From: Deuterostichococcus epilithicus
Lineage: Eukaryota > Chlorophyta > Trebouxiophyceae > Prasiolales > Stichococcaceae
DNA: 64,000 nucleotides
Reading direction: 5' to 3'
Assembly (NCBI GenBank): GCA_033439295.1
Contig: JAVTLE010000011.1
Coordinates: 868,082-932,081, forward strand
In this document: one piece after another, positions 47,632 through 58,953 of the stretch
Position numbering within the stretch: position 1 is the first letter of the stretch
Layout: every line of letters begins with the position of its first letter
Program-made: the position numbers and the translations under genes
The notes under the pieces: generated by a model
The model's input: the letters and a program-made list of their open reading frames with translations, nothing else
What the model was told of the DNA's origin: nothing
Databases searched by the model: none

Positions 47632-50600
47632 ATGGGCTGCGGCCACTCGAAGTCGCGCGGTGAGGATCTATCAATTTCAGATCATGTCAGCTGCCGAGAA
47701 TTTGGGAGTTTACGTGTGGTGCTGTGGCCCCAAAAATGAGCTTATGAAATGAATTCAATAGAAAACGCCTTGCGTACACAAGCAGTGCTGTACGCCCGCG
47801 TGTGGCTGCCACCCACCTCTCAGAGGCGCCGCTGCGTCTGCCGTGTGCAGACCCGGAGACGGTGGACGACTGGCTGGCGGGTCTGGGGCTACCGCAATAC
47901 ATTCCCGCCTTCCATGCCGCCGGCTACGACGACTTGGCCACCCTGGCGCACCTCAACCCGGTGGACTTGAACCTCATAGAACAGGCCGCGGGGTCGGCGG
48001 TGCTGCCAGGCCACCGCAAGCGCCTGCTGCTGGCTGCGCCGCAGCTGCAGGGGCTGAGGCCGCAGAGGCAGCGGCCCGACACGGGAAGGTGCGGCGGCGG
48101 CGGCATCGGTGCCATCAGCGGCGCCGGCGCCGCAATGCAGCCAGGGGCGTCACCGCGCAGCACCTCCGCAGACACGGCTAGCGCATCCAAGGTCAAATTT
48201 TCGACAGCCATCAGAAGCGAAGACCATTGACCAAGCTTTCTGGGAGCTGCGCCTGCTGAGACCCTTTTGCCCGAAGCTTGCTATCCGTCCGGTGGCACTC
48301 ACGTGACTGCTGCACTGCTGTTGGACACAAGATCTTTATGTCCACAAAGATCACTCTCACCTTTTGGGACGCGCTTGATGTGTAGGTGAATGGCAGCACT
48401 GCAGAGGTGCTCTCGCCGGCCGCTGCGCCTGCGCCTGACCAGCACGCAGAGCCGGCCGCCAAAGAGTCTCACAAGGTGCCTACGCCCGTGGGCGGCCGCA
48501 TTTGAAAGCGTCTCCAGCTGCCATGGTTGCTGGAAACCGCGCAACACCACCACCATGCAAACATGTCATCGCATGGCACACGTCGCCAGTGTCCACAGAT
48601 GGTGCATCGATGCAAGCAGCCCACTACCCCCCATTTGACTGCCTTTCGCCATTGCAACCGACCAGGCAGCGGCGCCCGGCGGGCGGCGGGCACCTGCCAT
48701 CCAGGCGCGCGCCCGCATGTGGAGCCCCAGCCCGGCGCCGGAGTCGCCGCCGGGCGCGACGGGCCCCGCCGCGGCAGCCGCCAGGGCCGCCGGCGCCACG
48801 CCCGCACCGGTGGTGCCGCCGGCGCCGCAGCCGGCGCCGCCGCCCCCCTTCCCCGGCGTCGTCTCCAGCGGCACCTTCGTCGTGGAGAGGTCCCACGACA
48901 GCGGCGCCCGCGGAACGGATGGCGCGGACGGTATGGGAAGCTTTGTCGGCGGCGGCGCCGCTGGCGCGGGGCGCCGCGCACGGAGCGCGTCCGTCACCTC
49001 GCACGCCTCCCACGAGTCCGCTGGCAGCAGGTGCAGGTCTTTGATGAGCTGATCTGCATCTTGAGCTTGCAAAAAGTCCAGCAGAACATGTCAATGACAA
49101 GGCGAGTGCCGCCATTCTGGGACTCGGAAATCAGTCGTTCGCACAACCTGCAAGAAGGAGATGGCAGGCTGCTGACAGCATATGTCGCTGCTTGCAATAT
49201 TTATTGCTGCTTCGACTCAGGGTGTCGTCTTCTTGCCATCTCCTTCGCCACCGCCTACTCGCCCCTCTCAAGCATGGGCAGGCTGTGTCGAGGGCATGCT
49301 CACGGAGCCGGAGCCCTAATCCGTCTCCCTGATCACGACCCCTCTTTGTACAGCCTGCCCATGCACAATCAACCGTGTCAATGCGGACCTTGTTTAGACA
49401 AGGGCTGAGGTACTGCAAGGCGACCATCGGCGCTGGGTAGCCCTGCAATGCATGCGCTGCAGCACAGCAGGCAGCACGGCTATTGCACTGCTGTGGATGG
49501 GCTGTGCCGCCAACCACGACATACAGAGTGCAAGGTGTCGTCACCGACACTCATGCACACAGCAAGCACCGCAGCTCTGGGCATGAAAGCGACCATCGTT
49601 CGCAACTCCTGGCGCCTGCCAAGGCTCCCGACTGTCGTGGCGCAGGGTCGCCACGCCGGCGGCGTCGGGCACCAGTTCAGCACAACAGGCAGGCGCCCCA
49701 GCTGCCAGGCCAGGTGCAGGGCGCGGACGGGGCCGCAGCCGCGGCCGTGGTCCCATGCAACAGCAGCCTGTCAACGGGGCCAATCGACCGCCGCCGCGCT
49801 GGTGTGTGGGTCACTGCCGATTGTACATGCATACGGAAACAATCTTGAGCAGGCTGTGATTGCAAAGCACCTGTAGGACACTCAGCCGCAGGTGGTTTGG
49901 TCGCCTTCTAGCGGCTGCCCAACAGGAATCGTGCCCAGATAAGAACGCCACTCGTTTTCTGGGGGCTGCCCAGCAGGAATTATGCCCAGACAACAACGTC
50001 ACTCGTCTTCTGGGGGCTGCCCAGCAGAAGCTCTGCGCAAACAGAAACGCCACCCAGAAGCACCAAATATTTTCAAGCAGCGTTAACTCATGTCATGATC
50101 ACGTCACCTTGCACTGCAGGACCAGCAGCATCAAGGGCGGCGGCTGGCAGGCGGACCCGCCTGCCAAGCCGCGCGGCAGCCGCTCCAGCAGCGGCGACGG
50201 CAACACCCGTAACCCGGAAGAGGTCAAGGTGGGGTGCCACCAGTATTGCTCTGCACGCAGCGGACTGTCACGCATATGCAAGGCGCACATCTGTGCGCCA
50301 GCAACACGCGGGATCAGGTGTCCCGCCTCTCGACAGCATTTGCAAGGCGCTCTCCATTGCTGGACTCGACTCTCGGGTCGCGGCAAGGCGTCTGAAAGGC
50401 AGGGCCGTGCGCCAGCACCTGTCAAGGGAAACATGTTTGCTCCATACCATATCTGCTGCCTGAGAATCACCCTGTTCACGTGCTGCAGGCTAAACTGGCG
50501 GCGCGCGCCGCGGCGCGAGAGCAGGCCAGCACGGGCCTGAGGGCGCACCTCAAGGCGATCCGCGGCGCCACGGCCGCCGCGAGCTCCTCCGGGCTGTCGG

Positions 50601-52607
50601 ACGACGGCTCCGCCGCAGCCGCCAGGCCCATCGGCCCCGAGTGGGATGCCGGCGACGAGCCACCGTCAGACACCACCGACGACAGGTTCGAGGACCACAA
50701 GTCGGGCGGCCCGGGCGGCGGCGACGGCAGCGATGTTGCTGACGGCGGCTCTGCCGAGCACAGCGGCGGCGGCGGCGACGGGGCGCCGCCGCGCCGCGCT
50801 GGGCACAGCAAGGATGGCGGCTTCGTGCAGATCCTCATCTCGCCGCCGCCCGCCGCTAGGGCAACCTCGCCCGCGGGGGCGGCGCCCGGCATCGCCTCCC
50901 CAGACGCTGGCGCCGGCTTCGGCTCTCCCGCGGAGCTGCCGCTGCCCAACGGCCACGCCGGCGCGCCGCCGCTCGAGCTGACGCTGGCGCGCGCCACCCT
51001 GCAGCAGTCCAGCACGCCGCAGCAGCCCAGCGGCGGCGGCGCGCACAATATGGAGCCCTCCTCTGGGGACGGCCGCCAGTCTGGCCCGGACTGGACGCCC
51101 TGGCCTGTTGGAGAGCCGCAGCGCGCCAGCGCCTCGCCCAGCACTCCCGTGCTGTTTGGCGGCGGCGGTAGCGGTGGCCCGGCCGGGTTCTCGCCGGTGG
51201 ACGCCTCGGCCGCGATGCCGCCGCCGCACTTTGCGCCCGCGGCCACCGTCGCAGAGGCCGCCGGCCTGTCCGCCGTCTCGAGGCTGGCTGTTGATGGCGA
51301 TCCGAGCGGGCGCGGAAACGGCGCCGGCTACCCCACGTCGCCACGCACCGCCCGCAGCCGCGATGCGGAGTCCGCTCTGCAGGTCTCCTTTCACATGTGT
51401 ATCAACCCTTTCACACGTGCACAAACGTGTTCTGCTTATACACGCACATAGCAGGCTGCATCTGGTAGCACATGGCCCAATCCGTAAGCACCAGGATGAG
51501 TTGAACCTACTCCACGGAAATGCAGGCGGCAGGGCGATCCGTGCGGGCGCGCTTGGCGGCGCGCTCTGCACGNCNNGCCTCCGCCCCGGCCCCCGCCTCC
51601 CCGGCCGCCTCGCGGCAGTCAGGTGCGGCGACTCGATGCGGGGCTTGGAGCGGGGTATGTAGCCGCTATTGGGGTCTGTAGCCGCTAGCATCCACACATG
51701 ATCCGCTATCGGATGCTGTTGCTCTATTGGTGCACATGGAACGACCAGCAATGTGTGCAACTGCCATGCAGATCACCTCGAAAACACGGTTCCACAGATC
51801 TGAGCTCCCTGAAGACTGCAGCTCCCCGACCGCAGATATCCTTTCCAGCGAGACCTGGCCGTGCTTGTTCCTACAGGTTACACGTCGGACGCCGGCTCGG
51901 TGGGCAGCACCGGCAGCGCCCCCTACGGCGCCCCGCAGGGCAGCACCAGCAGCGGCGGCTACGCTGGCGGCAGCATGCAGAACAACGCGCTGTACGACTC
52001 CAGCCCGCTGCCGCGGCCGGCCGGCCTGCGGATGTATGCGGTTCCGCCTGCGCTTCAGCAGCCCGAGGCCTTCGCCTCGCCGGCCGGCGGCGGCGCGGCG
52101 CGGCAGCTGCAGGGCGGCTTNCCGGCGGCTGCACAGGGCGGCGGCGGCGCCAGTGGCAGCGTCCCGAGCCCTGGCATGCGGCCGCCGGCAGTCAGTCCCA
52201 TGGTGCGCGGCGGGCCGCCCATCAATGCGCCCGGCTCACCCGCCGGCAGCGGCGCCAGCGCCTCGACCACGAGCAGCATCAGCAGCCCGCTGGTGCTCAT
52301 TTTGCCGCTGCAGTGTCTGAATCTTGCTTCGGCTGCTGTGCCTTGTCAAGGCTGGACGAGCCTTTTGGTTTGTGCATTGTAGCCTCCCTTGCCAGCTGTC
52401 AGATCGTGTCTGCGCTGTCGCAGCTGGTGCCTTGTGTGTTTCTCGGCTCGGTGACAAGTTTGAAGTGGCATCTGTATTGTGGCTCTTTGCCTTTGCCTAA
52501 TTCACGCATGTCGCTGAGTGCGATTCTCAATCGAGCAGGTGGTCCTGAGGGACGTGGACGAGCGCGTGCGGCGGCGCGTGCGAGAGCATGGCGTCAAGGC
52601 GCCCTGA
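47632..52607 (+). CDS. SAM-domain protein with N-terminal acylation signal and long disordered region
   Basis: The first exon is tiny (47632-47659, MGCGHSKSR) and joins in phase at 47824. Gly2 followed by Cys3 and Ser6 is a good N-myristoylation plus palmitoylation signal, implying membrane anchoring. Exon 47824-48191 codes EAPLRLPCADPETVDDWLAG and then a SAM domain (VDDWLAGLGLPQYIPAFHAA, GYDDLATLAHLNPVDL, LPGHRKRLLLA) of about 60 residues. Further exons: 48386-48475, 48705-about 49030, 50120-50228, 50489-51382, 51877-52292, 52539-52607. They are almost all glycine/alanine/proline/serine-rich and disordered. The last exon is compact and charged, ending RDVDERVRRRVREHGVKAP. SAM domains bind proteins or polymerise; no enzyme is visible. 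The link from SAM to the distal exons rests on phase and spacing. Unsequenced bases occur at 51573-51576 (intron) and 52121 (exon). Confidence 0.7.
49904..50057 (+). repeat. Three tandem 51-base units in or beside an exon of the SAM-protein gene
   Basis: GGCTGCCCAGCAG-type units recur with a 51-base (17-codon) period, with landmarks at about 49913, 49964 and 50015. On the plus strand they read RLLAAAQQESCPDKNAT, RFLGAAQQELCPDNNVT and RLLGAAQQKLCANRNAT, in the same open frame as the exon at 50120. They may be an extended coding exon or an intronic minisatellite. Confidence 0.85.
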
Positions 52608-53353
52608 AGCGTCTGGCCCCTGAGCAAAGGGGCTGTGGCAGATCAGTGATGTCTAAGAGTACCGAGGTATTCGGTGGTTTTCAAATAGTTGGTTCAATGT
52701 TCAGTAGCAAGCCTGGAACTTGGCAGCACAGCGCATGTGTAGGCATAAATCAGTGTCAGCGGCATTGGTGTAGTGGCTGTTTTGAGGAGCGTTTCTGTGA
52801 TTCGTTGCTGATGGGCGAAGTGCTTGTGCATCCTTTGCGCACGATCTAGTGAGGTCGAGTTGTCAGGATTTGTGATTGATGAGCAGCTGCAGTTAGGTTG
52901 AAAAGTCCTTATCTCTAGACCGGCATCGTACCCTTCAGGTCTCTTGCCGACGCAAGTGCTTTATCCTAGGTACCTAAAGGTTCTGCAATAAGTACACTGT
53001 TCCAATCACGGGCACCATCCGCTACCCAGGGATCTTTTGCACAAAACTCCCATTTGGCCGAGCTCTGACCTTTTCTCTGGATTTGCCACCACCATATATG
53101 CTGCCATGCCATCACCAACAGCGGGAAGCTGCCTAGGATACCCAATGGCCGCTCAATGTCACGTCCTGCGCTCGACCCCTCATGCTTCTGCAGCGCAAGC
53201 TGCTGCAGCTCTATCCCCTTAGGTGCAGCAGGCTTCGCGGCAAGCATGTCCCAGCGCCTTTGCCAACAAGTCTAGGCCTCGTTGGGCATCTAGCAGCACC
53301 GCACAAAGCACGGCGATGGGCCCACCGTGCGGGCTGAGTGGCTCCGGTTGCGC
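52608..53353. other. Convergent intergenic region SAM protein / BET protein
   Basis: About 750 bases between two 3' ends. AT content is higher than in the genes, notably 52650-53010. No gene, RNA or repeat recognised. Confidence 0.55.
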
Positions 53354-56300
53354 CTACTCCGCGATAGGAACAGCGGCGGCAGCATCCGTGCCCACAGCCA
53401 TGGCGCCAGAGTCCCGCAGGATGCTGCCGGGGCTGCTAGAGTCCCGCAACGCGTCCTGCAGCGTGCGAGGTCGCGGCGGCGGCGCCAATCCGAAAAGGTC
53501 GGGCCCCACAGCCGCCGCGACTGCGGCGGCTGGCGGCCNCAGCGAAGGCAGTGCCACTGGCTGCGGCGGCAGCGGCGCGACCGCGGGATGACGCGCCGCC
53601 GCAGCGACCACCGCATAGCGTGGCGAGGCGCTGGAGTCCTGGTGCTGGAGGTTGCACACCGCGAGCGGCTCCCCGTCTTCGTGCAGCATCGCCGCGCCGA
53701 TGTCTGCGCCCGGAAGACAACCCACCATGTTGCAGGCATTTGATGTGGAACATGCACATAACTCCCGGTGAAGCATGTGCTCCAGCACACTCTGTCATGC
53801 CTCTGCTGCCTGGCCTCACCATGCGGCAAGAACAGACCATGTCTGCGCAAGCCATCTTGCACGCGAACATGTGCCGTCGAGCGGGGGCGGGCCGCCGGTG
53901 TCACCTGCCGCTTGACGGGCGGCGTCCCCCAGGGCGCCAGACTGCTGCGTGGACAGCCGGCGATCCAGCCGCGCAGTTGGCGCCGGCGCCAGCGCCCCGT
54001 GCGCCAGGGTCCCTGCAATCGCTGACACATGGCCCCCTGGCGGCGCCGCTGCCTGCCCCAGCTGCGCTGTGCGCGCCGCGGGCTGTGCGTTGCTGCCGCC
54101 GGCGTCGCCGGCGGTGCCGCCAGCAGACGGCCGCTCGGCGGCCGCACCTGGCAGCTGCTGCTGCTGCGGCGCTGCGTCGGCCTGCGCGCCCGGCGCCGCA
54201 GCAGGCGCTGCTGTGGCTGCGGCGCCCCCCGGCCCTGGCTCAGACGGCGGCCGGTCAGCGGAGTCGCCGGACGCCAGCTCCGGCGCAACGCCGCCTCGGA
54301 ATCCGGGCACCCTGTAGCCGCGCAGGCCTGCGCAGGGCATCATCTATCGAAAGCAGACGACCGCCAGCACACCAGTCGGAACGTACACGCTGCCGTAGCG
54401 ACGGCGCGTCGACATCGCTAAGCTGGCATGCGGTCGGCCCTTGCAGCAGGACAGCGCAGCGACGTCCTGGCAAAAGAACTGCATGGCAGACGCACCGTTG
54501 CCGGCGAGGAGGCCTGGCCACACGAGGGACCCCTCTGCCGCCGATGCCGGCGCCGCGGACCCGCCGCCGCCCGGCGCCTCGCCGACCGGCACGGGCGCCG
54601 CGCCGCCGCCGGGCCCGTCGCCGGCGGCGGCGTCGGCGGTGGCCACGAAGTGCTGCAGCTGCCGCAGCGTGAGCGCGTCCAGGCGGTCCATGTCCACGAC
54701 CATGTCGCAGGCGCCGGGGTGCAGCTCCGGGGCGCGGCCGACCAGCAGCCCCATGGCGGTGCCGAAGGCCTCCTGACCCAGGCCCCCGATCGCGCGCGCC
54801 AGCTCGTCCTGTCCATTGCCGGACGTGCATGGCATCAGGCACGCATCGGGAGGCAGATAGGACGATAGCGAATGCGATTCTTGACACCAGCGCGACGCCA
54901 CGTTCACAGTGCCGGCGCGGTGGCCGGCGCGATGGCCGCTGCTCGCCACACGAAGCGGATGCAGAGACACAACCAGGACAGGGCAGCGGGGATGGCACCT
55001 TCTCCTGCAGCGACACGGGGTCGCACTGCGCGGCGGCCAGGCTCTGCGCGTCGGCAAGGCGGTGGCCCAGCGAGTCCAGCGCCGCCGTCAGCGCCTCCGC
55101 CCGGCTGGTCAGCCCCTCCGTCCGCGCCGACTGGCATTGAGCGAAAGCGCAACGGCGTCACGTGTTGGGTTACCCGTTGGACCATCTTTACTTTCAAGGG
55201 TTTCTAGACGACCCCTGACCTGGTGCCGGGCGCCCCTGTCCGGCAGTTGGCTTGTGGCGCCGGGGCGGTGACTGGTGTCTGCGCCAGCTGAGGCACATGC
55301 ATGCTCTTGCTGCCGCTTGTGTGCATCCTCATTCAAAGAATCCGTGCTGATAGATGAGCAAGAGCACAAACAGGTGGTGGAGATGCTACCAAGCGCCTTG
55401 TAGGGTTCAGGCACACCTGCGCCGCCTCACTGGCTGCCCTGATCGCCGCCGTCTCCTCAGCGCGCGTCGCCGCCGCGGCATCGAGCATCCGGTTCGCCAC
55501 TGAGCTCTGCCACCGGTCCTCAAACTTCTCCTGTTGCCACGAGACGAGGAGCCTTTCGAAACAGCAGAGTGGGATCTCCGATGAACATGCGGCAGAGCAG
55601 CTCTTGACTAGAAGCGTTTCCCTGCACTCCTGGCACCTGTCAAGCAATGCCTACACCGACAGCCAATGGCTTGTCCCATGCCACGCTGACAGCTGTCAGG
55701 CATAGATGTGAGCTGGCCCTGCCTGACTGAGCAGGCGCAGGCGCACCTGGAGAAAGGTCGCCATCACAGCGACGTTGGACGTCGGCGGGTTAAACAGGAA
55801 GGCATTGGTGAACACCTGATCACGCGACACACACGCCTAAGGTCACAGGCAGCAGCAAGCATGCTTATGTGAGCAGGTCGCAATACAACAGCGTGTGCAA
55901 AGCCGACTCTAGCGATGCAACACGAAAAGCCCCCACTGGATGCTGACGCTCACCCGAGCAAATGACAGACAGTCTGCCTTTCAGAGCCGCAGCGGAGCTA
56001 GACCGCCGCTGCGGCTCGCCACGCGATGGCTCTGCCCCCAGAACTGCCTTCGGAAGGCCCTCTAGGTGCCTCATGGTGCAGTCAAGCACGAGGTGTACCA
56101 GCAGGAGTCGAGCACAAGCACAAGTGCAGAATTGCAAAAATGTGACGGCTCCCACCTGCCGCACGTCGGCCAGTACCGCATTGGGCTCCTTGTAGTGCCC
56201 CCCCTCCAGCTGGCGTTTGATGGTGCTAAAGTCCATGGGGCGCGACACATAGGACAGGTAGTTGTCGTAGCGCTTTGTGTCCACCGGCTCGTTGAACGGG

Positions 56301-57831
56301 TACGCCCACTGCGGGCGGCCGAGTCACAACCCGTCACGCACGGACGAGACAGCAGCAGAGGCTGGACGAGCAGCAGAGCAGCAGCATGCCGCGCCGCAGG
56401 CCTGGCTCGTGGCTTCCCGCGGAGCCTGCCATGCGCAAGCGCCCGCCGCCGGCATGCTCACCGGCCGGGCGAATGCCTTCAGCCACCCCTCCAGCTGAGG
56501 AGGGACGCCGCACCAGACCCTGCTGCGGCGGCCTGAGGGTGCGGTGCCCAACAGGTGTTGGAGGGACAAAAAATGCTCGCAGAATGCTCGCCTTGTGGCT
56601 CATGACGGACTTGAGCGCCGCGGCGCAGGGCCGCGCCAGCAGGTCGGCGGTGCGGCGGGCGGCGCTGGCCGCCAGCTGCGCCCTGTCCGCGCCCGTCAGC
56701 GGCGCCTCCAGCGGAGGCGGCGGCTCCACCCACAGCGCCCGGATGTGGTGCACCTGTACAGGTGCGTATGCGTGTTGCATATTTTGCACCCTTCCCACCG
56801 AAGCCTCTGAGCTGCGTAGTCAGCAATGCCATGCAGCAGCGCCGCCTGGGGGACATGGCTGAGAGAGCGGTGTGCAAGCAGTGGGCGATCCGGTCCGCGC
56901 CTGCACACTGTGTCCTCACTGTTCACACTGTCGCCAAGCGCTGCGGCTGCATGCATGACGCCGCACTGCCATCGAGTCCAGCCATGGGCGACACTGCCCA
57001 AGGCGGCATTTTGTAAAACCGAAAAGAGAGCCCCTGGCGGCGACGACGTGCTGCTCGTCTCTGCCAGCAAACACTCAGCGATGTGCCCACCTCTTTCTGC
57101 AGCGCCTCAAACTCGGCCGTGATGTCGGCCACGCGGCGCCGCAGCTCGATGCGCCGCCACCGCGCAGCCTCCGCCTCATGCACCCGTCGCCGCTTGGCCC
57201 GCCGCTCGGCCTCCTCCGCGCTACGCGGCGGCCCCGACCGCCCGGCCTTGTGCGCGCCGCCGCCCTCGCTGCCCGCGGCCGCATTACCGCCGGCGTGCCG
57301 TTGCGGCAGCGGCGCCGAGCCGCTGGCAGCCTTGCCCGAGGAGCTCTGGGCCGCCGTCGCCTCTGCGGCGCGGCGGGCAAGGTCCGCGTGCCGCTGCTGC
57401 GCCGCCGCGGCCGCGCTGCTGCAGGGTTTTGCCGGCAGCGGCGGCACGGTGGCCTCCCCCTGCGTGGCCGGCACGCCTGCTGATGGCTTGCCGCCTCCTG
57501 GCGCAGCACCGCCTGCCTCAGGGTCGAGTTGCCCGGTAGCCGGCTGTGCGCCGCCGTTTGAGGGCCTCACGGCTGACCCCGCGACGCTGGGCAGCGCCAG
57601 GCTGGCAGGAGACTCCGTGTTGGCTGCGGTGCTGGCTGCGCCGCCCATGCCGGGGTCCAGCCGGCTGCTGGCTGGCAGGGGCGGCGTGCTGCTGCCGTTG
57701 GCCTGTGCTAGAACGGCGTCTGCCGAGGCTGTCATGCCGGTCGCCAGCGGCAATGGCGCGTGTCCGGCAATCCCCGGGCTCACCAGCCGCTTGGAAGCAG
57801 CAAATATTGTCTGCAGGGCTGGCTTCTGAGG
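53354..57831 (-). CDS. BET/GTE-type bromodomain protein (bromodomain plus NET domain)
   Basis: Plant GTE/BET proteins bind acetylated histones and recruit transcription factors. Minus-strand exons in reading order: 57831-57091, 56753-56592, 56309-56156, 55815-55747, 55530-55417, 55130-55001, 54808-54464, 54311-53905, 53703-53354. The first exon is a disordered head followed by a basic helix (AEEAERRAKRRRVHEAEAAR, ADITAEFEALQKE). Bromodomain: AAALKSVMSHKWAYPFNEPV, YVSRPMDFSTIKRQLEGGHY, VFTNAFLFNPPTSNVAVMAT, keeping the acetyl-lysine-contacting Asn in FNPP. Then EKFEDRWQSSVANRML and a coiled coil. NET: DELARAIGGLGQEAFGTAMG, VVDMDRLDALTLRQLQHFVA. The C-terminal exons are alanine/glutamine/proline-rich. 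Only one bromodomain is present, as in plants. The second intron has a GC donor. The ATG at 57831 is the likely start, with another in-frame ATG at 57858. One unsequenced base lies at 53539. Confidence 0.88.
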
Positions 57832-58953
57832 CATACCCCGCTTGCATCGCTGCGTCACATGCAGACGCGCCGACCCTCAGAGCCGCTGCCCGGCACTGGG
57901 CCGGGCTGCAAAGCACCTCTCTCACCAGGCCCTCGCGGCAGCACCGGGTTGCAGCAGGAATTTGTGCGCAGAGCGAGTATTCCCGCGTTGAGTGACCTGC
58001 AGGGCAATTGTGCGTGCACAGTCAGGCGCCCTGCCAGACGGCCGCTGTAGTTTCGCAGCTTGGGTTGGAAGTGGCTATGGCTGCGACAAGCAGGTGTCAA
58101 ACACGTCTGCCATACGAAACGGCAACACGAGTGGTCACCGCTGCAGGGACTGCCTGCACCCAAGACAGCAATACAGTACTCTGAGTGCCAGAAGGGTGCA
58201 GCCTGACCCTGAGCTGGCCCCCCTCAAGGCGACAAGAGAACCACAGCGAGACGTTACAGTACGCGTCCGTGACGTGTGGCCCCAAGGACGAGCTGTGGAC
58301 AGGCCCAGCTTCCGCTCAAATAGGATCCGACATACCCAGCGCGACTTTGGGTCAGCAACAACAGCACGGAGACCTCTTGCGGCGATCACCTGGTAAGTGA
58401 GTGCCCGACTGAGCCGCTGTCAAAGCTTCCAGCTGCACTACACAAGCGCCCGTCCTCGGGAGCAGAGAGATGACTGAGCAGATGACTGAGCGTTCGCAGT
58501 GAACATGCCACAGACGGCGGCGCCTCAGTTGCGGGACCGGAGGACAGTCAAGGCACCGCCGCTTTGTGAGGGCTGCTGTCCAAGGTCTCGAGTCCTCGAG
58601 ATATGCTGTCGTGCTGCGCAGCCATGTGTCAAGGGGGACTCAAAGCGAAGGACGTGCTGCGTTTACGGTACCTACGGGCGGCCTGCATACACGATGTCAT
58701 TGTTGCGCCCAGAGGTTCGATTGCTGCGCTCACACGTCTTGTTGGTTTGCACAGCTGCGCAGCCGCACCGGTACACGCCTCCGCATCTGGCTTTCGCCTT
58801 TCGGGCACACGCCGGCTTCCGTTTCGAGTCCGTAACCAGAAGACAAATATGAGCAGCGCTATAATGGGACACTCTTAAGTCTATGAGGATGCGTCTGGCC
58901 CCAATCACGTAGGCTGGGCAGTCGTTTCGCAAACCAGAGACTTGACCCTGACG
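57832..58953. promoter_or_regulatory. Shared upstream region of divergent BET and RRN3 genes
   Basis: About 1.1 kb between two divergent starts, expected to hold both promoters and 5' UTRs. I see open frames but none with a family signature, and no defined regulatory motif. Confidence 0.4.

Noticed and set aside
49904-50057. CRISPR-like array
   Set aside because: The units are contiguous, similar throughout and have no distinct spacers; the host is eukaryotic.
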